Source: Phytophthora quininea (Eukaryota; Oomycota; Peronosporomycetes; Peronosporales; Peronosporaceae). From it: a DNA stretch of 64,000 bases. The notes under the pieces are model-generated. The model worked only from the letters and a program-made list of their open reading frames with translations, made no database searches and was not told where the DNA came from. This document shows positions 9,988-21,756 of the stretch, piece by piece. How positions within the stretch are numbered: position 1 is the stretch's first letter; each line of letters starts with the position of its first letter. The stretch is taken from contig JAAVTG010000561.1 in assembly GCA_011947345.1 (NCBI GenBank), forward strand, positions 434,001-498,000, given 5' to 3'. Position numbers and translations under genes: made by a program.

Positions 9988-12900
9988 CTAGGCTGATCCT
10001 GATCGCTTCGCCAGTGCCGCAAACACGGACTCTGGTCGAGCCAGCAGATTCGACGGCGACCCGAACTCCGACACCAGACCGGAATCCATCACCGCGATCT
10101 TATCGCAGTGCATGATCGTGTTGATGCGGTGCGCGATGATCAGCACCGTCTTGTCCGCGAACGTCTCCTTGATGGTCGTCTGGATGAGCGCGTCCGTGGC
10201 CGTGTCCACGTTGGCCGTGGCCTCGTCCAGCACCACCACCTTGCTGTCTTTCAGCAGCGCGCGGCCGATGCAGATGAGCTGGCGCTGACCCACCGACAGG
10301 TTGTCGCCGCCCTCGGCCACCTCGAAGTCGAGCCCGGCGCCCCACCGACGCAGACTGTCCGCCATGTGCACCTGCTGCAGCACGTGCCAGATGCGCTCGT
10401 CCGAGTACTCGTGGAACGGGTCCAGGTTCTCTCGCAGCGGGCCGCTGAACAGCACGGGGTCCTGCGGGATGATGGCGAGGCTGCGGCGCAGTTCGCGCAG
10501 CTGGATGGTGGCGATGTCCACGTCGTCGATGAGCACGCGTCCGCTGTCGAAGTCGCAGATGCGGAAGAGCGCGACCATGAGCGAGCTCTTGCCGGCGCCG
10601 GTGCGTCCGCAGATGCCGACCTTCTCTCCGGTGGCGATGTCGAGGTCGACTCCGCGGAGAACCAGCGGCAGTTCGGGTCGGTATCGCATGTTCAGTCCTT
10701 CAAAGCGGACGGCGCCGCGGACGGCCACGATGGCGAGCTATCACTTCCAGGTTTGGACTCTGGACCAACCAGATCGACAATGCTCCGACCGCTGTCGTCT
10801 TCGCGTTCGATCGTTCTGAAATGAAGCAGTCGTTCAACACTCGTCATGGCGTTGTCTGTGCGGTCCACTGACCGCATAACCCACTGCACCATAGACGTCA
10901 GCATCAGCGAGTACGTTAACGAAAGTCCCGATGTTAAGGACCCGACGGAACCTTTGGTGGCAACGAGATAAAGCGTGACGACGAAGATAATTGCCACGGA
11001 AAGCAGATCCAAGCGGGTTGCCAGCCATCGACTCGCAGCCCAGTACGTCAGATACAAGTTCGCGTTGGTGTCGACCACCCGCTGGTTTTGAACGATAAAA
11101 TCGCCTTCCATCCGGAAGGCGCGAATTGTGCCGAGTCCTGACAGTGTCTCACTGAAGAGGCTGTACACGGGTGTTCTCGTGAGTCCTTCCAGGCGCTTAA
11201 TTTCCCGCGAAGATTTCTTAAAGTACTGGCCAGTGTAGAGAAAGATGAGGAAGATCGGATATACGCCACACCGATCCAGTACGAAGCAAATGCTGAGACG
11301 ATGAGCGCGCCAAGAGCTAACGACGAATTCTGCAGCAGTAATTGATACTCTTGGGGTAGGATGGAATCCATTTGGTCCAAGTCGTTGGAGAAGCGGTTCA
11401 AGATCTGCCCCATGGGAGTCACGTCGAAGTAGCGCGTCACGGGAGCTTGCAGCACACCTCGAAATAATTCGTCGTGCATATGCTGCGACGAACGCACGCA
11501 AGACTCGATCATCATCAGAGCTCGACCGAAACTCAACACGGTACAAAGAGCGATGAGCCCGAGATACCACATGCCGAATGTCGTTCCTGAGTAGGTCGGG
11601 TCGACTCCGCGTCGTGGCATGTTTCGAGACCAATGTCCTGGCCACCAATCAACAACTGTGCGCGCAGCTTGGCCAGCCAAGTACGCCATGATAAGCACCA
11701 GAATGACGACGATGCCATTGAAACCAGTTTCGTCAAAGTACGTCTTGTACACCCGTCCGCCGACTCTGCCTTTCACACGATCTTCTGCTTTGATAAGTTT
11801 CCCAGCAGAACTTCCCCGTCGTTTTGTTTGGACGCTCAAATCGTCAGTATGATTCTCATCAATTGGGTCCTGGATAATTGTGCCGACTTCTTCTTCAGCC
11901 TCACTAACGTTTGTTGCGTCTTGGTTCTCCGTTGAGTCCTGTGAGCTGGTAAAATACGAGCCGACTAGAGGAATCTCCGTGAGAATTTTTCGTATGAACC
12001 CTGTGACGCAATAAGACCGTCTTGCATCACCACGATTTTATCCGCTCGAGGTAGCAGATCATAGTGGCTATTCACCACGAGCAGCCGAGTTTGATCAGTA
12101 GCGAGACCCACGATACACTCCTCGAAAATGGCGTGAGCGACGTGCGGGTCCACAGCACTCAGCGGATCGTCAAGGATTAATACGTCGGTATCCGCCCGGT
12201 ACATCGCACGAGCAATAGCAACGCGAGCCTTTTGACCGCCACTCAGGTTGATTCCACGCTCACCGATCTCCGTCGCGTCTCCATTCGGCAGCGCACGGAG
12301 ATCCATCTCCAACTGTGACGCCTCCAGCACGCGTTGGTACCGCTCAGCGTCGTAGTCTTGCTCGAACAAGATATTGTCACGTAGACTGGCATTGCGGATC
12401 CACGTGTCCTGACTCACGTAGGCAACTCGTCCACCGATCTCAGGACTCCTGAAGTGCGGGGCATCTCTCCTAGGATGGCGTTGATGAGACTCGATTTGCC
12501 GGCCCCGACCTTGCCGACGATCATGACGAGCGAGCCGCGCTCAATTTCCAGATTGACATCTTGCAACTGAAAGCCCTGTTGACCTGTATTCTGAGCTAAG
12601 GGTGGCACAGTTTTCGCCAACTCGTGGTGTTCTGAAGATGTGTCCGTGGTCTTCTGAGGTTCATCGCCCGCTGGACTAACTACCACAATGTTGCCAATAG
12701 TGGAGTTTGTAGGCCATTCAAAATCTCCATTGCGGATGAGTATTCCGCCACATGAACCATTACTTGGGTCTATTAGAGTTGAATATGACTCAACAGCCGT
12801 CTTGGTGCGTGTAGATATTACTTCGTCGCTGCTCAGAAAAGAGTCGATGCGCGTGTAAGCAATCTTGGCTTTGGACAGCCCGCCAATTGCCAATGGTAGC

Positions 12901-13993
12901 TGGTTTAAAGCAGCACGACTGATATTTACCATCGCGACGAGCGTGAAAGCCTCCACCACGGAGATCGTGTGTCGGATCAGCACATACACACCCAACGTAG
13001 CTCCTGACAGGAAGGTTGGCGTAATGAACAGCATCACCGTGTTGATCACCTGGTACGCGTGGAAATGGCGCAGCAAGCTGACTTCTCGCACTCGGAGTTT
13101 CTCCACACGCTGAGCCAGCGAGTCCTCCCACGCATAAAACTTCATGACTCGAATCCCTTGAAGCGCCTCCGACGTCACCTTGACCCGTTCATCAATGACG
13201 CTCAGAAGCTTCTTCTGCAGCTCAGCAATGCGGTCGCCTTGCTGGATCGATATAATCATCACAGCCGAGAGTACAAGCGCACCAGCAAGTGCAGCGTAAA
13301 AGTCAAAGAGGATTCCGATGAGGATGCACGACACGATGAAAGCCAACGGGCCCATAACGAGCCACGGTCCTTGCACCATCGCAGTGAACACCCGCTCCGT
13401 GTCAACACTCATCAGTGTCAAGATCTCCCCGGTCGTGTATTCCTGTCGTGCAGCACTGGACAACTTCAACGCCTTGTTGTACACCAGCGACATGGTCAAC
13501 GAGCGCATGTTGGTACCAACACGAGATGCCAAGAAAAATAGATAGTTGAGCGCGCAGACGGCTATGAGCGAACTGAGTGTCATCATCACCATCAACCAAT
13601 ACCCACTTCCAATGTGGAAAACATTTTCCTCGCCATTCAGGAACTGCAGTAGGGCCTGCGTCACAATCGTCTGCAGTCCCAGCGCCAACACGTACACCAC
13701 ACATCCAGTCAACACGACGCCAATCTCCACTCTAAACGTCGTCATGTACGCCACAAACACTGGGGAAAGACCGAACGAATACCGTTGTTTTGGGTCGTAC
13801 ACTTCATGGAATCTCCTCTCCAGGTCTTCACAAGAATCACTCGAACACAATGGCCACATGTCCTCGAGTTCCAGCACCTTGCGGGATCCGAAGAGATCAT
13901 GGGCTGCATCCACTGGGCCAAAACCACCGACGGCAGCGTCGCTTTCGCCAACGGGTTCGGCCGTTCACTGAGCGAAGGTGTCGTCGCTTCCAC
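9988..13993 (-). pseudogene. ABCC transporter copy B, multiply frameshifted
   Basis: The same TMD1-NBD1-TMD2-NBD2 layout is recognisable, but reading it needs five frame changes, near 13891, 12450, 11986, 11255 and 10722. Each equals one lost base when compared with paralogues: ATCTCTTCGG against ATCTCTCTCGG, and ATATCCGATC against ATATCCCGATC. The start is also unclear. The frame carrying PSLSERPNPLAKATL has no upstream ATG before a stop, while an ATG near 14013 is out of frame. The TMD1 region is nearly identical to copy E, whereas the linker before NBD2 (REDDSGRSIVDLVGPESKP) matches C and F. NBD1 motifs LSGGQKARVAIARAMYR and LILDDP, and all NBD2 motifs, are intact within their frames. It is probably non-functional, or badly affected by consensus errors. 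It converges on the Ncb5or-like gene with 110 bp between stops. Confidence 0.8.
10034..10680 (-). repeat. Homogenised NBD2 block, copy B
   Basis: 647 bp with no indels. Over about 600 bp compared by eye with copy A I found two differences (GTGGCG for GCGGCG, ACCAG for ACGAG on the plus strand). It shares the GEKVG and RVLIDD variants with A. Confidence 0.85.
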
Positions 13994-14285
13994 GGGCGTT
14001 CGTGGGGTCGAACATAGTGCCCCTCCGTCCCCATCGTTGCGGTAGTCACCACCGACACCAGGAACCCGCTACGGTATCTCGTCGTACTCGAACCGAAGCG
14101 TCGAGTTCAGCACCCGCCGGCCGAGTGCGTAAATGCACAAACCACTCGCACACGCATTGGGGCGACGGGATCTCTCTTTCGATTTGACCTCGGCACACGC
14201 TTTGTAGCCATTTTGGAGTCCTTCCCTTTTTCATTCGCTGAAAATCTTTTCAATACAATCCTCAAGTGTGGAATCGGCTGGCTAG

Positions 14286-17200
14286 ATGACGGACGTGGCC
14301 GAGTTCGAGCGCGCCGTGCTGTGCGCGTTCCAGTACGCGGGGGCGAGCGCGGCGGACCAGCAGGCGCAGGCGCTCAAGACCCAGGCCGAGGCGTTCTGCG
14401 CGGCCGTCAAGAGCCGCGCCGAGGGCTGGCAGGCGGCGCTGCAGCTCTTCGCGCAGTCCGAGCACGAGCAGGTCAAGTTCTACGCGCTGCAGACGTTGCA
14501 GGAATTTTTAACCAATGGCGTGGCGGACGAGGTGGCTGTAGCCATCCGGTGCGAGCTGCTGGATTGGCTGAAAACCCACGTGACGTACGTGGAGTCCAAG
14601 GCGCCGTATCTCAAGACGAAGCTGGCGCTGGTGATTACGCTGCTGATCAAGAGAGACTACCCGGACCGATGGCCGACTGCGTTCATGGAGCTCTTGGCGC
14701 TACTGCCCCATGGAGCGTCCATTGTGGAGATGTACTTTAGGATTCTGCAGCAAATTAACGAGGAAATTGTCGAGTTTGACGCGCAGCGCACGCAGCAGGA
14801 GGCGGCGCACAATATGCGGATCAAGGACGCCATGAGAGAGGGCAGTTGCATGCGAGAGAGCTTCGATGCCATCGCCAAAGTGCTGGTGAACGCCGAGTCC
14901 AGCGACGTGATGAAACAGCTCAGTTATAGTGCGTTAGAGACGCTCAAGAGGTACATCGCCTGGGTGGACATCGCCCTCGTGGTGAACGACACGCTCTGGC
15001 CACTGCTAATCAAACTGCTGAGAGAGAGCGAGACGTTTCGCTGCCAAGCTGCCAATTGCGTGTTCGAAGTTGTAGATAAGGGAATGACGCCGGAGAAAAG
15101 TTGGCGATGATCCAGCAGCTGCAGATTTCGAAGATGCTTGCGGCGCTGCCGATCAGAGAGGACGATGAGTTCGCAGAGGAGATTGGCGAGGTAATTAACT
15201 CCGTCGGACTGGAATTGGTGACGTGCATGGATGCATTCCGACACATGAATCGACCGGATTTGCTGCAGGCTAGCGGGGCATTGCTGTGCCAATTGATGCC
15301 GCTGGTCTGGGAGCTGTTTGCCCACGAGTCAAAGGATGTGTCCGAGGAAGTTTTTGAGATTGTGAATGCTGTCGGTGGAGCCATGTTGAGAACAGAGACG
15401 CAGATGGCGGGCAAACCACAGAATGACGCAGAGGTCTTCCGGCCGTCCGAGTATATCCCACAGGTTTTGCACGGGATTTACTTGCAGACCCGGTTCCCGG
15501 AGGACTCGGACTCGGACGCAGCAGAGTTTGAGGAATATCGACGCAGTTTGTACACTATTTTCCTAAACATTGTGCGGCAGCGACCGCACGATACACTTGC
15601 GTTCCTCACGAATTTGGCGCAGAGTCTGCCGGCCCAATTCGGCGAGATCGACCCCGTAATTTGGAGAGCTTTTTGTCTTTGGTGCATCGGTTCAAAGAAG
15701 GACTCGCTGCGCTAAAGAGCGCTGCCGTTCCATTCAATGAGCCGACTAGTCCACTGACCCTGATGGTCGTGCAGATTCACAGCAGTATGCTATCAGCATC
15801 GGCCAGTGCGACGCCACTGCACCCGTCAGTGTTGCTCACGTACTACGATTTCACAGTTAGATACAGCAAGGTGCTGCAGAACGAGTCGGCTCTCATCCCT
15901 GCGGTGCTGCAGATGATGTTTGGCCCACACGGCCTGGCTCATCCTGCAGCGCATGTGCGGTCTCGCGTGTGTTATCTGTGCCTGCGATTGGTGAAGGCCA
16001 TCGGCGCGTCGGTTAATCCTCACGCCTCCAGTATTTTGACTGCGTTACAGCCACGCCTGGCGATCGCCAATGAGCGAGAGGAACTCGCGAGCAAGCACAA
16101 CCCAACCTACCTGGCCTACGACGACCAGCTCTACCTATTTGAACTGGCAGGTCAGATTATTGCTTCGCTCGTGCTACCCCCAGAAGAAACCGGAATGAAT
16201 GCGAAGCAGCTCCGGTACCGATACACTATTACCATATTGGACCCTTTGTTGCAGGGTTTGAATGCAACCTTAAGCGAGCTGGCGAGTGGCGTACTGACGG
16301 ACGAAGAATACGTGACGGAGCACTGCGCCTCTCACCTCAATGCCATTGCCCACGTATTGAAGGCATTTAAGGGTACGGACTGCATGGAAAACCACCAGGA
16401 GACATTCACACAGGTCTTGACAGCAGCGGCTTGCGTGCTTCGCGCTCTTCCTCGCGCCTCGCGTGTCCGTTCCAAGGTCATTTTCACACTGCACCGTTTA
16501 ATTAGTGTCTTAGATCGCGAGCACTTCTTGGGCAATGTGCAGGAGACGTTGCAGACGCTGGTGATGGGGTGCGAGCAGCCGGAAGTGGTGGAAATCGTGC
16601 AGCTAGTGGACCAACTGATTATCAAACACAAACAAGCTCTTGGTGGGTTCCTGAACAAGACAACGCTGCCGTTCGTGCAGCATCTGTGCGGATTGATGCC
16701 CGAGCGGAGTGCGCTAGCAAACCAGGAGACCAAAGACGCTCCTCAGCTTGAGCGCGAGTCGATTCAAAAGTACTTGTACACGTTCCTGCTCCACCTAGTG
16801 ACCCACGGACTGGACGCGGTGCTGATCAGCGCTGACAACGTTGCACAGCTAGAGAACATGCTGCGGCTCGTGTTAGAAGGCTGCGCAGAGGTCCAGGACG
16901 CCAACATTAACCGCGCGTGCTTCTCGATTGGTAGTATGTTAGTTGAGCGATGGATCGGTGCGGGGATGACTCCGTCTCCGGCAAGCGAGGCGTCGGGTTC
17001 TTCGACAGCTGCTACCTCGCCGGCGTCGGTGGCTCTCCGTGCAGAGCTCCGCGCTGAGCTTTCTGTAGAGGGTAAGGCTCGATTCACTCAGATTGCAGTG
17101 CAGGACTTCACGCGCGCCATGTTTGCCGTGACCAAGATGCGGCACTTTGACTTGGACGACATGCAGACGATGCTGGCGGTCAAGGAGATCGTCAACATGC

Positions 17201-17373
17201 AGGCGGTTCTGGTGGCGTCGCTGGGTCTCGAGTACTTGACTTTCGTACGTGATGTCTTCTTGCCGTCTTTGGGCTGTCCGGCGGAGCTGGCGGGTCCGTA
17301 CACGGAACAAGTCGCCACCGGAGACCGCAAGGCCATCCAGGCAGCCTACAAGGCTCTGGTGAGCAAGATGTAG
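14286..17373 (+). CDS. XPOT: Exportin-T (tRNA export receptor), two frameshifts
   Basis: Karyopherin-beta family receptor that carries tRNA out of the nucleus with RanGTP. Starts MTDVAEFERAVLCAFQYAG at 14286. Family-like segments include EQVKFYALQTLQEFL, RCELLDWL, KTKLALVITLLIKRDYPDRW, LYLRIL-like MYFRILQQIN, RIKDAMRE and CVFEVVDKGMTP, in the order of human XPOT. Two single-base losses break the frame near 15098 (EK-LAMIQQL) and 15662 (DPV-LESFLSLVHR). Adding them gives 1030 codons, close to the family's roughly 960-1000. Because exportin-T is a conserved single-copy gene, these breaks are more likely sequence errors than gene death. It is divergent from copy B and followed by ABCC copy C on the same strand. 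Confidence 0.85.
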
Positions 17374-17626
17374 CAGCCGACAAGGCATCGAGCACCAAGA
17401 GCAGACCATAGTCGATAGCAGTAAGGACGACATGCAACCAATAGAGATACCGTCCCATCCAAAGCGGCCTACGCTGCTCGTTTCCGCCGATTGCTCACGT
17501 CACTTCGGTGGCCACGAAAGACTCGACGCGACGGCGGTGTGTCGGCCCCGCGACTTCACCGTGCAGAGACCATGCCTGTTCCTTCCTATCCGCCGCGCAC
17601 TTCACAATTCCCGGCGTGTCGTTACA

Positions 17627-20600
17627 ATGGACGAAGTCGATCGGAGCTACGTGGAGGCTCCGACCACGCCGCGGTCCAAGCAAGCGACGCTGTTCAGCCA
17701 GCGACCGAATCCGTTGGGGCGAGCTACTCTGCCGTCTATCATCCTGGCGCAATGGATCCAGCCCATGGTGTCGCTTGGAGCGAAGAGGATTCTCGAGATG
17801 GAGGACATGTGGCCTCTCTGCGCCAGCGATTCCTGTGCGTCGCTCGAGCAGCGATTCCGGAGAGTTTATGAACCTCATCGACGACACGTTTTCGGACTGT
17901 CGCCGTTGGGGGTGGCGTACATGAAGACCTTTCGAGTAGAGCTCTCGTTCGTGCTGATCAGCTGTGTCTTGTACGTGGTGGCGTTGGCGTTGCAGTCGTA
18001 CGTGGCCCAAGCGATTCTGGAGTTCCTGAACGACGAGCAGAATTTGTTTCACATCTCCAGCGGGTATTGGCTCATGGCGATGATGACAATGGTGTCGTTG
18101 GTGGCGGTGTGTGCTCTCAATTACCTCTTCTTCACTGCGTCGAGAATTGGCGCCAATATGCGGTCATTGACCATGTCACTCGTATATGACAAGGCTCTCC
18201 GGTTGTCAAGTTCTGCACGTCAAAAGTACACGACTGGAGAAGTGATGACACTCATGAGCGTTGACTCGGAGCGAATTTTCATGCTGTTGGTTTTCGGACC
18301 GTGGATGCTAATGGGACCGCTGTCGTTTGTCTTCTCAGTGGTGTTGATTGGAGTTCTCTTCGACTTTTACTCGGCTCTGGGTGGTGCTGTCGTGTTGATT
18401 GCCGTTATGACCATCTCGGTCAAGCAAGGCCATCGCATCGCTGACTTCCAGAAGAAAGTGCTCGAGGTCATCGACGAGCGGGTCAAAGTCACCTCCGAAA
18501 CCCTCCAAGGTATTCGTGTTATGAAGTTCTACGCGTGGGAGGACTCTCTGGCTGAACGCGTGGAGAAACTGCGGGTGAAGGAAGTTGGTCTGCTGCGGAA
18601 GTTCCACATGTACCAAGTAATCAACACGGTCATGCTGTTCCTGACGCCCAGCTTTGTGTCTGGAGTCACGCTGGGGATTTACGTGCTTATCCACCACACC
18701 ATCACGGTGGTGGAGGCATTCACACTCATTGCAATGGTGAATATCTGTCGGACATCGCTAAACCAACTCCCTCAAGGAATTGCTTGCTTCACGAAGGCAA
18801 AAGTTTCGTATGAGCGCCTTGATAACTTTCTCACAAGCGACGAAGTCGCTGGCCAACCGCTCCTCCTTGCACCATCTACCGATCTCAAAGCGACCACCAA
18901 ATCTCCTCTACTGGACGGAGATCAAGTCCAAGGCGCTTTTATCGGTCGCGGTTGCATTTCAATCCGTGATGCAAGTTTCCAGTGGCCATCAAACTCAGCA
19001 GACGTGGTTGTGGTCGCTACAGCGAAAACTGAGGAGCAAATGGAAGAAGACAACAGTCAGCCTCTCTTTCATTCGGATGTCGCGCTTTCATCATCGAAGG
19101 AAAACACTCAGAACGACGGCGGCTTCTTGTTGAACGGTATCAATCTGGAGATTGCCCAAGGCTCACTCGTTATGATCGTGGGCAAAGTGGGGTCCGGTAA
19201 ATCGAGTCTGCTCAACGCAATGCTCGGTGAAATGCCTCGCAACTCTGGTGTACTTGAGATTGGCGGGCGCGTTGCCTACGTCAGTCAAGACACGTGGATC
19301 CGCAACGCTAGCCTACGAGATAACATCTTGTTCGAGCAAGAGTACAACGCTGACCGGTACCAACGCGTGCTGGAGGCGTCACAGTTGGAGATGGATCTCC
19401 ATGCGTTGCCAAACGGAGACGCGACGGAGATCGGTGAGCGTGGAATCAATCTCAGTGGCGGTCAGAAGGCTCGCGTTGCTATTGCTCGTGCGATGTATCG
19501 GTCGGACACGGATGTGCTGATTCTTGACGACCCGCTGAGTGCCGTGGACCCGCATGTTGCTCACGCCATCTTCGACAAGTGTATCGTTGGTCTCGCGTCG
19601 ACACAAACCCGGTTGCTCGTGTTGAACAGCCACTACGATTTATTACCGCGAGCGGATCGAATCGTGGTGATGCGTGACGGCGAAATTGTTGGGCACGGCA
19701 CCTACGAAGATGTTATTGTCCAATTCCCGCAGCTTGGATCCGAGTTTACTAGTTTCGAGAGCGAATCTGCAAGCGAGTTCAACGGAGACAAGAGTGATGA
19801 ACTCGATACGATAACCCTGGCGGTAGATGATGACAAATATGCAGCAGACAAGGATGACTCGAAGAGCGAAAACGATCCCGCTACAACGACTTCATCTGGT
19901 CGTCTGATCCGAAGTGAAGACCGAGTCAAAGGAACGGTCGGAGCTCACGTCTACAAGGCATACTTTGACGAGACGGGGATCAATGGTCTTGTGGTTGTGG
20001 TTGTGATCAGTCTTTCGTATGCGGTCAGTCAAGGCGCTAGAACTGTTGTGGATTGGTGGCCAGGCCATTGGGCTCGCAATATGCCTCGCCGAGGTGAGGA
20101 CCCGACATACTCGGGGACAACCTTCGGCATGTGGTACCTCGGCCTGATCGTCTTCTGCTCCGTACTTACTTTTATCCGCGGGATTATGATGATCGAGTCT
20201 TGTATGCGGACGTCGCAGCGCATGCACGACGAGCTGTTCCGGCGAGTGCTGCGTGCTCCGGTGACGCGGTACTTTGACGTGACCCCGTGGGTCGGATTTT
20301 GAACCGGTTCTCCAACGACTTGGACCAAATGGACACCACCCTCCCTCACGAGTACCAGCTCTTCTTTCAGAACGTGTCGATGGCGCTCGGCTCGCTTGTA
20401 GTGTCGGCGTTTGCGTCCTACTGGATCGGTGTGTCGTACATCCCGTTGATGGTCATCTTCGTCATGACGGGACAGTACTTCAAAAAGACTTCACGTGAAC
20501 TAAAGCGGCTCGAGGGGATCACCCGAACGCCCGTCTACAATCTCTTCAGCGAGACGCTGTCCGGGCTGCCGACAATCCGCGCCTTCCGCATGGAAGGAGA

Positions 20601-21713
20601 CTTCTCCGCGCGCAACCGCAACGTGGTGGATACGAACGCCAACCTGTACTTGACATATTGGTCTGCTAGTCGATGGCTGGCAACCCGCTTGGACTTGCTT
20701 GCCGTGGCAATTATCTTCGTCGTCACGCTGTACCTCGTGGCAACGCGTGGCGAGGTTGGATCGATGACATCTGGCATCTCGCTCACGTACGCGCTCATGT
20801 TGACATCCGTCATCCAGTGGGTCATGCGCTCGGTAGACCGGGTAGACAACGCGACCACCAGTGTTGAACGTCTGCTCTACTTCCGTGAGATCGAGCGCGA
20901 AGACGACAGCGGTCGGAGCATTGTCGATCTGGTTGGTCCAGAGTCCAAACCCGGAAGTGATAACTCGTCTTCCTGGCCGCCCGCGGCGCCGTGCGCTTTG
21001 AAGGACTGATCATGCGGTACCGACCCGAACTGCCGCTCGTTCTCCGCGGAGTCGACCTCGACATCGCCGCCGGAGAGAAGGTCGGCATCTGCGGACGCAC
21101 CGGCGCCGGCAAGAGCTCGCTCATGGTCGCGCTCTTCCGCATCTGCGACTTCGACAGCGGACGCGTGGTCATCGACGACGTGGACATCGCCACCATCCAG
21201 CTGCGCGAACTGCGCCGCAGCCTCGCCATCATCCCGCAGGACCCCGTGCTGTTCAGCGGCCCGCTGCGAGAGAACCTGGACCCGTTCCACGAGTACTCGG
21301 ACGAGCGCATCTGGCACGTGCTGCAGCAGGTGCACATGGCGGACAGTCTGCGTCGGTGGGGCGCCGGGCTCGACTTCGAGGTGGCCGAGGGCGGCGACAA
21401 CCTGTCGGTGGGTCAGCGCCAGCTCATCTGCATCGGCCGCGCGCTGCTGAAAGACAGCAAGGTGGTGGTGCTGGACGAGGCCACGGCCAACGTGGACACG
21501 GCCACGGACGCGCTCATCCAGACGACCATCAAGGAGACGTTCGCGGACAAGACGGTGCTGATCATCGCGCACCGCATCAACACGATCATGCACTGCGATA
21601 AGATCGCGGTGATGGATGCCGGTCAGGTGTCCGAGTTCGGGTCGCCGTCGGAGCTGCTGGCTCGACCAGAGTCGGTGTTTGCATCCCTGGCGAAGTTGTC
21701 GACGGTGAGTTAA
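17627..21713 (+). CDS. ABCC transporter copy C, two frameshifts
   Basis: Starts MDEVDRSYVEAPTTPRSKQ at 17627 and layout is TMD1-NBD1-TMD2-NBD2. It is a close sister of copy F in direct orientation. Frame breaks occur near 20284 (GACCCCGTGGG where F has GACTCCCGTGGG) and 20983 (TGGCCGCCCGCGG where F has TGGCCAGCCCGCGG). Each equals one lost base, and repair gives 1363 codons. NBD1 has GKVGSGKSS, LSGGQKARVAIARAMYR and LILDDP. NBD2 has GRTGAGKSS, LSVGQ and VVLDEA. The second break sits a few tens of bases before the homogenised NBD2 block. It converges on the MATE gene with 43 bp between stops. Functional status is uncertain because of the possible consensus errors. Confidence 0.82.
21021..21667 (+). 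repeat. Homogenised NBD2 block, copy C
   Basis: 647 bp with no indels. It carries GEKVG (as A and B) but RVVIDD (as D, E, F and G), an intermediate allele state matching its intermediate position in the island. Confidence 0.85.
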
Positions 21714-21756
21714 CTTCACTTGGATTAGGGAATATTTGTCTAGTTAAGGTTTTCTG

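Noticed and set aside
20877..21719. Long antisense frames opposite the NBD2 blocks in all copies (about 200-360 codons)
   Set aside because: They recur only because the NBD2 DNA itself is repeated and has G/C-rich third positions; low-complexity His/Arg/Asp-rich products suggest no protein.
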